From a virus: a stretch of DNA of 64,000 bases. A program made the translations under genes and the position numbers. Position 1 is the first letter of the stretch. Every line of letters starts with the position of its first letter. The notes below the pieces were generated by a model that was not told where the DNA came from, did not search any database, and saw only the letters and a program-made list of their open reading frames with translations. The DNA lies in IMG/VR virus record IMGVR_UViG_3300008120_006169, positions 62,001 through 126,000 of that record. One strand, given 5' to 3'. This document shows, one piece after another, positions 50,577-58,689 of the stretch.

Positions 50577-51019
50577 TTAGATATCTGAATCTGCCTAAAA
50601 TTCCAGTTGAGATTTTAGACAGCCTCAATTACAATTTTGATCAATACTCGTTTAAGGCCAACTATCTTAACGGTGCTTACAAGTGGTCAGACGATTTTAC
50701 CCAACAGATAGATACATGGTGCAAGCAAAATATTTGTGACACTATGCATTGGGGATTTCAGTTTATGAACAACGATATCATTGCACACAAAGATGTTGGT
50801 ACTGAAGTAAAATTAACGTATTTGATTGACGCTGGTGGAAGCAATGTTAGGACCAATTTTTTTGAAGATGATAAAACTACCATAACACACAGTTTTGTTA
50901 TTCCAACACATCAATGGCACATATTGCATGCCAGCAGATATCATAGTGTAGAAGGCATAGAATCTGGACATACTAGATTCAGCTTGACTGGAAGAGTTTT
51001 TCCGTTACCAATTGAATGA
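50573..51019 (+). CDS. 2OG-Fe(II) oxygenase-like protein
   Basis: 148 residues, GTG start inside the stop of the previous gene. AHKDVGTEVKLTYLID has HxD, the later HILHASRYHSVEGIES the distal histidine, and HTRFSLTGRVF an arginine for 2-oxoglutarate. This fits a compact Fe(II)/2OG oxygenase. Substrate unknown; it could act on a nucleic acid or sugar. It lies between two other non-conserved genes. Confidence 0.6.
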   Translation: MIRYLNLPKIPVEILDSLNYNFDQYSFKANYLNGAYKWSDDFTQQIDTWCKQNICDTMHWGFQFMNNDIIAHKDVGTEVKLTYLIDAGGSNVRTNFFEDDKTTITHSFVIPTHQWHILHASRYHSVEGIESGHTRFSLTGRVFPLPIE

Positions 51020-51420
51020 AAACTATTATGACTGATTTAGAAATTGCATATCAACAAGATATTGCACCCTGGGACGACCGTGTGACAGAACTGTCAGACT
51101 ATCACGTGGCTGTGTTTCGTGATCGTTATCCTGTCACACCCGGTCATTTGTTGTTTGTGCCACAGTACAATAACGATGCGGTAATCATGGACTGTTTTGA
51201 ATCAGCCATGCTGCATGGTCGCAGAATGGTTGTCAATGGCGAATGTGATGCATTTAATATCGGCATCAACATGGGTCGTGAAGCAGGTCAAACTGTGATG
51301 TATCCACATGTGCATTTGATTCCACGCCGAGCAGGTGACTGTGCTGACCCAGTGGGCGGAGTACGTGGGGTTATTATTGGACAAGCTAACTACAAAACAG
51401 GTAGTTACCAAAAACCATAA
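51016..51420 (+). CDS. HIT family protein
   Basis: 134 residues. TPGHLLFVPQYNN and MYPHVHLIPRRAGD are the two HIT blocks. The histidine triad reads Y-P-H-V-H, with the first histidine replaced by tyrosine and the middle nucleophile kept. HIT proteins hydrolyse or transfer nucleotides from dinucleoside polyphosphates. ATGA overlap with the gene before. Confidence 0.85.
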   Translation: MKTIMTDLEIAYQQDIAPWDDRVTELSDYHVAVFRDRYPVTPGHLLFVPQYNNDAVIMDCFESAMLHGRRMVVNGECDAFNIGINMGREAGQTVMYPHVHLIPRRAGDCADPVGGVRGVIIGQANYKTGSYQKP

Positions 51421-51425
51421 TTAAC

Positions 51426-52082
51426 ATGCAAAAAAAAATTATATACAAAAAAAAGTATATTTCATTGAGCGTTGTCAATGATATAAAATCATACTATGAA
51501 AAAATAAATGATTCATTGTTAGACTCAGCTGGACCTTATCCTAATCCAAAATCTAAACTGGGATGGGCAAGTTGTTGGGATCGTCAGTTGCACTATGAAC
51601 TGCCCCGAAGTCCTATTCATAAAATAGTCAACCAGTTAAAAACAGACTTTGGTGAGTTTATCATCCACGATTCCAGTATCCGATATTTGTCAGCACCAAT
51701 TTTGCCACATAGCGACATTAGAGGAGTCGATTGGCTCAAAGAAAATAAAAGCAAAGGTTTCAAAGAAGGTCTTACTTTTTTAATTCCTTTGTGGTGGAAA
51801 GACGGTCATACTCCTGGTACTGCATTTTATAGTTGTCCAGCCAATTTGAATGAACCATTATATACAGATATGCCAAACATCTTGCCAGCGTATTCTGACC
51901 AATACACTGAAGAAGCAAGAAATTTCAGTGTAAGAAAAATCATAAAATGGGAGTCACCTGGTGATCTAATTGCGTTTGAAAGTTTCCAATGGCACGGATC
52001 GTGCCAATGGGGCGATGTCACATATGATCGAGAAACTTGGTCTAAAGAGTTTCTTTCAATAGAAACCTGGCGTGAACCTTAA
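51426..52082 (+). CDS. 2OG-Fe(II) oxygenase-like protein
   Basis: 218 residues. ILPHSDIRGVDW gives the HxD, GDLIAFESFQWHGSCQW the distal histidine, and WSKEFLSIETW the end of the core. The N-terminus is Lys/Tyr-rich. The fold is that of small phage or bacterial 2OG oxygenases. Its codon use and A/T-rich start are a bit unlike the neighbours. Confidence 0.6.
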   Translation: MQKKIIYKKKYISLSVVNDIKSYYEKINDSLLDSAGPYPNPKSKLGWASCWDRQLHYELPRSPIHKIVNQLKTDFGEFIIHDSSIRYLSAPILPHSDIRGVDWLKENKSKGFKEGLTFLIPLWWKDGHTPGTAFYSCPANLNEPLYTDMPNILPAYSDQYTEEARNFSVRKIIKWESPGDLIAFESFQWHGSCQWGDVTYDRETWSKEFLSIETWREP

Positions 52083-52156
52083 CCTCTGTTGATATTTAAT
52101 ATAAGTATTTCTCTAAGCGGCCTGTCCGGCATCATCCCGCTATACAAACTCTGCTG

Positions 52157-52180
52157 CCTATGCTATAATACATAGGAGGA
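52157..52180 (+). promoter_or_regulatory. Extended -10 promoter and Shine-Dalgarno hairpin before the queD fusion
   Basis: TGCTATAAT (-10 52164-52169 with TG) is inside a hairpin CCTATG (52157-52162) with CATAGG (52171-52176), whose 3' arm shares bases with the ribosome site TAGGAGGA (52173-52180). No good -35 is seen. Readthrough RNA from upstream could have the site partly closed. Confidence 0.5.
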
Positions 52181-52184
52181 CAAT

Positions 52185-53207
52185 ATGGCAACAAATCAAC
52201 CAGTACAATACAAGTACACCAGCACCAAAGAGTATCATGATGCTTTTCCCTGCGCATACCGTCAATGGCGTGCCGACAGCCACTGCAATCTAATTCACGG
52301 TTACTCATTCTCAATGAAGTTCTACTTTGGCACAGACAACCTGGATGTGCGTAACTGGGCCGCTGACTATGGCGGTCTCAAAGAACTTAAAAAGACATTA
52401 GAAGATCAATTTGATCATACCTTGCTGGTGTCTGCAGATGATCCAGAGCTGGCGACATACAAGCTCTTGCAAGAGAAAAAAATGGCCAAACTCACAATCC
52501 TGCCACGCTTAGGGTGTGAAGGCTTGGCAGACATGCTGTACAAGTATGTGAACGGTGTTTACATTCCGGACCTGTGGGGACCGGGTGAAGCAGAGCGTCT
52601 CTGGTGCTATCGTGTGGAAGTGCGCGAAACACAGAGCATGCTGGCACATATCATTATCATTGCTATCAGCAACTACATTGTGCAATTCAAATTCTCAGTG
52701 TTTGGTGCACCATTGGCAGCAGCCGCATTCACATTCCCACTAGTGGTTGTGTTGACCGACTTGACTGTGCGAATGTTAGGCAAACAAACTGGTCGTGCGG
52801 TGATTGCATTGGCATTCATCCCTGCTATCATTGTGTCAATGGCAGTGGTCAAACTGGGCGGTGCTCCTGACTCAGTTGCTTTCCGCATTGGTCTTGGCTC
52901 GGGTGTTGCATACTTTGTGAGCAACTTGCTTGATGTGTACGTGTTCCAATACATTCGTGAAAAGTACGCCACTTGGTGGATTGCTCCTGCATTGAGTTCA
53001 ATTGTGAGCACATTCTTTGATACCTATGTGTTCTTCTTTACTGCCTTTGCTGGTGGCGCAAATGAGTTCATGGCTGCTAACTGGCACATTGTTGCAACCA
53101 ACAATTCAATCAGTAAGATCATTGTGAGTCTGTTGGTTATTCTGCCTGCGTATGGTTTCTTGTTGAATCACTTGCAGAAAAAGCTGGCTGCAGACAATCA
53201 AGCATAA
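52185..53207 (+). CDS. QueD-like enzyme fused to YhhQ-type queuosine-precursor transporter
   Basis: 340 residues. Residues 1-145 follow the 6-carboxytetrahydropterin synthase (QueD) pattern: FPCAYRQWRADSHC, LIHGYSF (HGY where many have HGH), WAADYGGLKELKKTL, DHTLL, GCEGLADMLYKYV. Residues 148-340 have about six membrane segments and the YhhQ/VUT signature SNYIVQFKFS, FTFPLVVVLTDLTVRMLGK, then SNLLDVYVFQYIREK and STFFDTYVFFF. The first half makes the 7-deazaguanine intermediate from dihydroneopterin triphosphate; the second would import preQ0 or preQ1. I know no standard fusion of these two; the joint is in one open frame. Confidence 0.88.
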   Translation: MATNQPVQYKYTSTKEYHDAFPCAYRQWRADSHCNLIHGYSFSMKFYFGTDNLDVRNWAADYGGLKELKKTLEDQFDHTLLVSADDPELATYKLLQEKKMAKLTILPRLGCEGLADMLYKYVNGVYIPDLWGPGEAERLWCYRVEVRETQSMLAHIIIIAISNYIVQFKFSVFGAPLAAAAFTFPLVVVLTDLTVRMLGKQTGRAVIALAFIPAIIVSMAVVKLGGAPDSVAFRIGLGSGVAYFVSNLLDVYVFQYIREKYATWWIAPALSSIVSTFFDTYVFFFTAFAGGANEFMAANWHIVATNNSISKIIVSLLVILPAYGFLLNHLQKKLAADNQA

Positions 53208-53230
53208 TTACATCAAATTGGTAGGAATTT

Positions 53231-54100
53231 ATGGCACAAGAATTTGATATATCTTTACTGTTGGCCACTCGAGGTCGTACAGAAGCGTTGGGCAAAAGTG
53301 TTCGCAGTTTGTTTGAACTGGCTGACAATCCTCATCGTTTGCAAATCATGTTTGGATTTGACAAAGACGATGACAAAGGCAAAACGTACTTCCAAACTGA
53401 ATTGCAGCCTTGGTTAGACTCACACGGTTATCACTATACCGCCATGTTGTTTGACCCATTGGGATATATCAGATTGCATATCTACAACAACAAGATGGCT
53501 GAGAAAGCCCTGGCTCCTTGGTTTGTTATTTGGAATGATGATGCCATCATGCAAACCCAGGGGTGGGACAGTGAGATTTTGAAATACAATGGCAAGTTTA
53601 GATTGCTGGCATTCCATACTCACAACGACCACCCCTACTCAATTTTTCCAATAGTTCCACGCAAATGGTATGAACTGTTGGGATACATCAGTCCCCATCC
53701 CACACAAGATGGGTGGTTGAGTCAACAGGCATACATGCTGGACATTTGGGAAAGAATTCCAGTATGGGTAGAACATGATCGCCACGACTTGACTGGCAAC
53801 AACGGCGATGAAACATTTAAAAATCGTGCCATGCTAGAAGGTCGCCCCGATGATCCGTTGGACTTTCACAGCGTTCAGCAAATGGACCTGCGACACCGAG
53901 ACTGTGCAAAATTGGCCACATACATGCGCAGTGAATTAGGTATGGATCTTTCATTCTTTACCAACGTGTTCAACGGCAGTCAAGATCCCTGGGAAAAACT
54001 AGCACAGAATGATGTAAACAGTCAAATGGTTCAATTTGCCAACCCGCATACACATTTTGCAAAAAAAGATACTGATCAAAAACAAGTAAATAATGCATGA
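53231..54100 (+). CDS. GT2-like glycosyltransferase
   Basis: 289 residues, preceded by TAGGAAT. DISLLLATRGRTEALGKSV is the first strand/helix of GT-A enzymes, and WFVIWNDDAIMQTQGWD contains the DD donor site near residue 100. Ends in an ATGA overlap with the radical SAM gene. Target unknown. Confidence 0.7.
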   Translation: MAQEFDISLLLATRGRTEALGKSVRSLFELADNPHRLQIMFGFDKDDDKGKTYFQTELQPWLDSHGYHYTAMLFDPLGYIRLHIYNNKMAEKALAPWFVIWNDDAIMQTQGWDSEILKYNGKFRLLAFHTHNDHPYSIFPIVPRKWYELLGYISPHPTQDGWLSQQAYMLDIWERIPVWVEHDRHDLTGNNGDETFKNRAMLEGRPDDPLDFHSVQQMDLRHRDCAKLATYMRSELGMDLSFFTNVFNGSQDPWEKLAQNDVNSQMVQFANPHTHFAKKDTDQKQVNNA

Positions 54101-56079
54101 AAAGAAAAATTGCCTGGGTACAACCAAACTTCCAACAAGGTCCTAAAGAACTCAATGCCTACTACCTGCCATACTCAGCAGGTGTGATTTGGAGTTATGC
54201 AGTTGCGGAACCCAGCATACGTGATGCATGGCAAGTGACTGAATGGGTGTGGCGCCGGGACAACATAGAGCCAATTGCACAACGACTGGCTGAAAATGAT
54301 GTTGTGACTTTTAGCACTTATGTGTGGAATCACAATTTCAACTATGCATTGGCTCGCAGGCTCAAGGAGATCAATCCTGGCGTGTTGACCATATTTGGCG
54401 GTCCCGAACCTGCAATCACAGACAAAGATCTGTTTCGCAAAGAACCATTCATGGACATTGTGATTTGCTACGAAGGTGAAATCACATTTAGAAATCTCAT
54501 GCTGGCATATGACAGCAAAGACTGGGAGTCAATACCTGGCTTGCTGATCAATCGAGACGGCGAAGCTATAAGCACAGGTGATGCCAAGCGCATTGAAACT
54601 CTTGAAGATATTCCTAGCCCGTATCTGGCAGGTGTATTTGATGACCTAATGGCTGCAAATCCTGACATCATGTGGCAAGGCACACTAGAAACTTCTCGTG
54701 GTTGCCCATTTGCTTGTACGTTTTGTGACTGGGGTAGCTTGACATACAACAAGGTCAAGAAGTTTGGTTTAGAACGTGTGTACCATGAGTTGGAATGGAT
54801 GGCTAAGCACAACTTTGATTTCATATCAATTACTGACGCTAACTTTGGCATGTTTGCCGAACGTGACAGTTTGATTGCAGACAAGATTATTGAATGTCAA
54901 GAAAAGTATGGTTCTCCGAGAACTTTCTCTGTGGCCTGGGCCAAGAATCAAAAGAAAGAAGTTGTGGACATTGTTAAAAAATTGCTGGATGCCCGAGGCT
55001 TCAATCAAGGTCTAACGCTGAGTGTGCAAAGTCTTGACTTGGATGTATTGGAAAACATTCGTCGCAAAAACATGGAAATGAACAAGCTCAACGAAGTATT
55101 TGAGCTGTGTGAGCAACGTAACATTCCAACCTACACTGAACTTATCTTGGGCCTACCTGGTGAAAGTCTTGAGTCTTGGAAGAAAAACTTTTGGACTTTG
55201 TTTGAAATGGGCAATCATACTGGTCTCACGGTGTTCCAGGCTCAGTTGTTGGAAAATGCCGAAATGAACCTGTTGCAGAAGAAGTTGTTTAAGATTACCA
55301 ATCAAAGTGTAACAGACTATTTTTCTGGATCATACTCCAACGAACACATTGAAGAAGCCATTGACATTATCACTGGCACCAAAGACATGCCGTTTGATGT
55401 CATGATGGAAGCACATATTTTTTCATGGTTTATCAATACCTTCCACATCAATGGCATCAGCACACTGTTGAGTCGATTGGTGTTCAAGTATCAGGGTGTG
55501 CCCTACAGCGAGTTTTATGCAGACCTGTTTGAATACGTGCAAGGTCATGAATGGATCCACCGCGAACAAGAAGAAGTTCGCGAGTACTATCGCAGTTGGA
55601 TGACCAATGGCCGAATCAATCATCCCAAGATTGGCATTGAAATTCACGGATGGAACCTCATACACAGAACTGTGTTGAACATGCATGTGGAAAAACAAAA
55701 TCACAATATCTTTGACATGTTAGAAAAGTTCATGAGTCGTTATGATTTACCGCCTGTGTTGTTGGAGAACATCATGCGATTCCAACGCAGATACCATGTG
55801 GCTTACGATGCTATGAACACTTATCCTGAGGTTTTAGAATTAGACTACAACATCTGGGAATATCTCAGCTTTGATCACAAACTTGTACATGCGCCAAGAG
55901 AATATCAACTGGAGTTTCCAGAAGATAAAACTATGAGCTTTCCACGTTTCTTAGAACTATTTTATTTTGCTAGACGTAGAAATTTTGGAAAAGCCACAGT
56001 TGAATGCTTGAACGCTGACACGCAGGTAGACGTTGCCAAACGCGGAGATGCTGGCGCCAGGGCAAAACTAGCAGCCTAA
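54097..56079 (+). CDS. B12-binding-type radical SAM protein
   Basis: 660 residues. Residues 1-150: Rossmann-like cobalamin-binding domain (VVTFSTYVWNHNFNYALARR, IFGGPEPAITDKD). The radical SAM motif is SRGCPFACTFCDWG (~200-213). An HxxGxG-like B12 motif is not visible in the first domain. The C-terminal 250 residues are helical. Members methylate unactivated carbons or rearrange them. The gene lies in the cluster with queD and queE; the target is unknown. Confidence 0.85.
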   Translation: MKRKIAWVQPNFQQGPKELNAYYLPYSAGVIWSYAVAEPSIRDAWQVTEWVWRRDNIEPIAQRLAENDVVTFSTYVWNHNFNYALARRLKEINPGVLTIFGGPEPAITDKDLFRKEPFMDIVICYEGEITFRNLMLAYDSKDWESIPGLLINRDGEAISTGDAKRIETLEDIPSPYLAGVFDDLMAANPDIMWQGTLETSRGCPFACTFCDWGSLTYNKVKKFGLERVYHELEWMAKHNFDFISITDANFGMFAERDSLIADKIIECQEKYGSPRTFSVAWAKNQKKEVVDIVKKLLDARGFNQGLTLSVQSLDLDVLENIRRKNMEMNKLNEVFELCEQRNIPTYTELILGLPGESLESWKKNFWTLFEMGNHTGLTVFQAQLLENAEMNLLQKKLFKITNQSVTDYFSGSYSNEHIEEAIDIITGTKDMPFDVMMEAHIFSWFINTFHINGISTLLSRLVFKYQGVPYSEFYADLFEYVQGHEWIHREQEEVREYYRSWMTNGRINHPKIGIEIHGWNLIHRTVLNMHVEKQNHNIFDMLEKFMSRYDLPPVLLENIMRFQRRYHVAYDAMNTYPEVLELDYNIWEYLSFDHKLVHAPREYQLEFPEDKTMSFPRFLELFYFARRRNFGKATVECLNADTQVDVAKRGDAGARAKLAA

Positions 56080-56081
56080 CA

Positions 56082-56792
56082 ATGCGCCGACTGTTTACGT
56101 TTGGTTGTAGTTTTACAAACTATCGCTGGAGCACCTGGGCAGATTGTCTTGCTCCAGAATTTGATCACTTTGAAAATTGGGGCCAGGCAGGAGGAGGAAA
56201 TCAATATATTTTCAATTCAGTCATGGAGGCTGATCAAAGGCATTGTTTTGGTGACGGAGATACTGTTGTTGTATGCTGGACCAGTTTAGATCGAGAGGAT
56301 CGATATGTTGACGGTCGATGGCACACACCCGGAAATGCACACTTCGCAACCAATGTGTTTAACAAAGAATACCTTAAAACACACATGGATGAAAGAGGAT
56401 TCCTAATTAGAGATCTGGCATGCATCAAAGCAGTTAAAACTCTACTGGAATCTCGACACAATCTAAAATGGGAATTTTTGAGTATGGTAGAATTAATGGC
56501 CATGCCATTTCCGTCCGACAATGTTAGCAAACACAGAGATGTCATGCGATTGTACGAAAATGTGGTTTTAAGTATCAAACCAGGGTATGACAAAACTGTA
56601 TTTAAAAACACTGGATATCCTAATAGAAACGGTGACCCACATCCCAGCCCCGAAGAACATTTGGCCTATTTAGATGCAGTATTACCGGGTTGGGTGACAA
56701 AACAATCTACTCGTGTTAAAATGCATGATGAAAGTATCAATCTAAATAAGAATCCCCGCAAGTCGGGAATGTCAAAGGTAACAAGGTTATAA
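56082..56792 (+). CDS. SGNH-like hydrolase
   Basis: 236 residues. TFGCSFTNYRWSTW (GCS nucleophile), GQAGGGNQYIF block II, and GDPHPSPEEHLAYLD, where PHPSPEEH gives block V. Positive C-terminus (NKNPRKSG). Between the B12-type radical SAM gene and queE. Confidence 0.6.
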   Translation: MRRLFTFGCSFTNYRWSTWADCLAPEFDHFENWGQAGGGNQYIFNSVMEADQRHCFGDGDTVVVCWTSLDREDRYVDGRWHTPGNAHFATNVFNKEYLKTHMDERGFLIRDLACIKAVKTLLESRHNLKWEFLSMVELMAMPFPSDNVSKHRDVMRLYENVVLSIKPGYDKTVFKNTGYPNRNGDPHPSPEEHLAYLDAVLPGWVTKQSTRVKMHDESINLNKNPRKSGMSKVTRL

Positions 56793-56795
56793 ACA

Positions 56796-57641
56796 ATGAA
56801 ATTAAAAGTAAGTGAACTATTTTATTCTGCTCAGGGCGAAGGACGCTATATTGGAGTTCCTTCTATCTTCTTACGAACCTTCGGTTGCAACTTTACGTGT
56901 TCGGGATTTGGATGCCAACCCGGTGATAAGAGCACTGAGGCAGATGACGTCGCAAAGAGCGTTCATCTCTACAAGACTTTTGAAGAGCTCCCGTTGGTTA
57001 ATACAGGATGCGATTCGTATGCAAGTTGGCATCCTGACTTTAAACATCTAAGTCCCACATACACAGCACAAGAGTTAGTTGACAAAATGGCTGCGCTGTT
57101 GCCCAATGGCCACTGGCAACAACCAAACGGCAATTCAGTGCATCTTGTGATCACAGGTGGCGAGCCATTGCTAGGTTGGCAACGTGCATATCCTGAACTG
57201 TTGAATCTGTTGCACGAACGTGGACTGCGACACATTACATTTGAAACCAATGGTACTCAAGAACTCACAAGAGAATTCAAACAGTATCTGTCTGAATGGT
57301 TTGGCGAGATCACATTCTCAGTAAGTCCTAAACTTAGTGTCAGTGGTGAAAAGTATGAAGATGCTATCAAACCTGACATTATTTGGGATTACGAAACTCA
57401 CGGTGTTACCTATTTGAAGTTTGTTGTTGGTCACATTGATGATTTCAAAGAGCTTGATCTAGTAGTTGACGACTATCGAACCCGTGGATTTAGCGGACCA
57501 GTTTTTGTGATGCCTGTTGGCGGTGTTGTGAGTGTGTATGATGGCAATAGAATTCACGTTGCCGACGAAGCACTCAAACGAGGTTATTGGTACAGCCCAC
57601 GATTGCATGTGGACCTCTGGGGTAATGGATGGGGCAAATAA
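56796..57641 (+). CDS. queE: 7-carboxy-7-deazaguanine synthase
   Basis: 281 residues. QGEGRYIGVPSIFLRTFGC, ITGGEPLL (~120) and ETNGT fit QueE. The cluster cysteines are C31, C35 and C40, CX3CX4C, rather than CX3CX2C, a longer loop than in most radical SAM proteins. QueE turns CPH4, made by QueD, into CDG, the first 7-deazaguanine. It precedes a DUF2061-like gene by one base. Confidence 0.9.
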   Translation: MKLKVSELFYSAQGEGRYIGVPSIFLRTFGCNFTCSGFGCQPGDKSTEADDVAKSVHLYKTFEELPLVNTGCDSYASWHPDFKHLSPTYTAQELVDKMAALLPNGHWQQPNGNSVHLVITGGEPLLGWQRAYPELLNLLHERGLRHITFETNGTQELTREFKQYLSEWFGEITFSVSPKLSVSGEKYEDAIKPDIIWDYETHGVTYLKFVVGHIDDFKELDLVVDDYRTRGFSGPVFVMPVGGVVSVYDGNRIHVADEALKRGYWYSPRLHVDLWGNGWGK

Positions 57642-57642
57642 C

Positions 57643-57825
57643 ATGTCAGAAACTCATACAAGAACATGGATCCGAACTCTAACTTATCGAATTGCTGCAT
57701 TGCTGATTACTGCATTGTGGACCGGACTGGGTGATGCAGTTGCAATCCATATTGTGTTAGCATTCTTGCAATACAGTATGGAACGTATTTGGTTAAAAAT
57801 TAAATGGGGTAGGATTGATGTTTGA
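57643..57825 (+). CDS. DUF2061-like small membrane protein, second copy
   Basis: 60 residues from ATG 57643. RTWIRTLTYRIAALLITALW and a final WLKIKWGRIDV match the pattern of the protein at 3281 (TLTWRI, VSWGR). Two hydrophobic segments. It overlaps the next gene by eight bases. Function unknown. Confidence 0.7.
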   Translation: MSETHTRTWIRTLTYRIAALLITALWTGLGDAVAIHIVLAFLQYSMERIWLKIKWGRIDV

Positions 57826-58216
57826 TTGGTTTAAAAAATCTCAAAAGAAACCACCACCTGTGGTAGAAAAAGTCACTAAGCCTAGAGTTGCCGAACCACC
57901 AGCTAAAACTGAAAAACAACTTGCTACTGAAAAGGGAGAACCTTACGTGGCTGTGCTCAGTATGGATGTGGATCCTGACAATCTGCATCAAGGTGCATTT
58001 GAGTTGGATTGGAATGAAATCTTTGTGGCTCGACTGGTAAAGGCTGGCTATATGATGAAACCTACAGACACTGATGGGGACATTGTTGACCGTTGGTTTC
58101 AAAATGTATGCCGCCATGTTGTGATGGAAACATGGGAACAAGAACAAGCCATCAAGAACTCCGGCATGTATGTTCAAAAGCGAGATCTTGGCGATGGCAG
58201 GAGCGAGGTATCATGA
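57818..58216 (+). CDS. Unknown phage protein
   Basis: 132 residues from ATG 57818. Proline/lysine-rich start (KKSQKKPPPVVEK), then an acidic domain DPDNLHQGAFELDWNEIFVARLVKAG. Not recognised. ATGA overlap with the next gene. Confidence 0.65.
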   Translation: MFDWFKKSQKKPPPVVEKVTKPRVAEPPAKTEKQLATEKGEPYVAVLSMDVDPDNLHQGAFELDWNEIFVARLVKAGYMMKPTDTDGDIVDRWFQNVCRHVVMETWEQEQAIKNSGMYVQKRDLGDGRSEVS

Positions 58217-58689
58217 TATTCAATCACATCAAACAACTCAAAGCAGAAGGCAAAAAAATTGGCATCACTTTCTCAACCTTTGACATGCTCCACGCAGGCC
58301 ACATTGCCATGCTTTCTGAAGCAAAAAATCACTGTGACTACCTCATCTGTGGGCTCCAAACGGACCCAACTATCGATAGGCCTGAGACTAAGAATCGTCC
58401 GATACAAAGTATTGTGGAGAGACAGATACAGCTGGCTGCATGCCGTTACGTTGATGAAGTTGTTGTGTACCAAACCGAACAAGATCTACGTGACCTTCTA
58501 CTAATTCTGCCATTAGATGTTCGAGTACTGGGAGTAGAATACGAACACAAAGACTTTACCGGTCGCGACGAATGCTATGACCGCGGGATTGAACTAGTAT
58601 TCAACGGCCGAGATCACTCATTCTCATCCAGTAGCCTGCGCAAGCGTGTGGTTGCCGCAGAGACCGAAAAAGTACTGCTACAAAAATGA
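58213..58689 (+). CDS. Glycerol-3-phosphate cytidylyltransferase-like protein
   Basis: 158 residues from ATG 58213. FSTFDMLHAGHIAML holds HxGH; RPIQSIVERQIQL and RDHSFSSSSLRKRV, with SSS..R as the ISSTxIR analogue, complete the set. TagD-type enzymes make CDP-glycerol; HldE-like ones make ADP-heptose. CDP-linked surface sugars would fit the sugar genes of the region. ATGA overlap at both ends. Confidence 0.85.
   Translation: MIFNHIKQLKAEGKKIGITFSTFDMLHAGHIAMLSEAKNHCDYLICGLQTDPTIDRPETKNRPIQSIVERQIQLAACRYVDEVVVYQTEQDLRDLLLILPLDVRVLGVEYEHKDFTGRDECYDRGIELVFNGRDHSFSSSSLRKRVVAAETEKVLLQK

Noticed and set aside
52081-52184. preQ1 riboswitch before the queD fusion
   Set aside because: The A-rich tail and the C-rich loop of class I, and the layout of classes II and III, are not seen.
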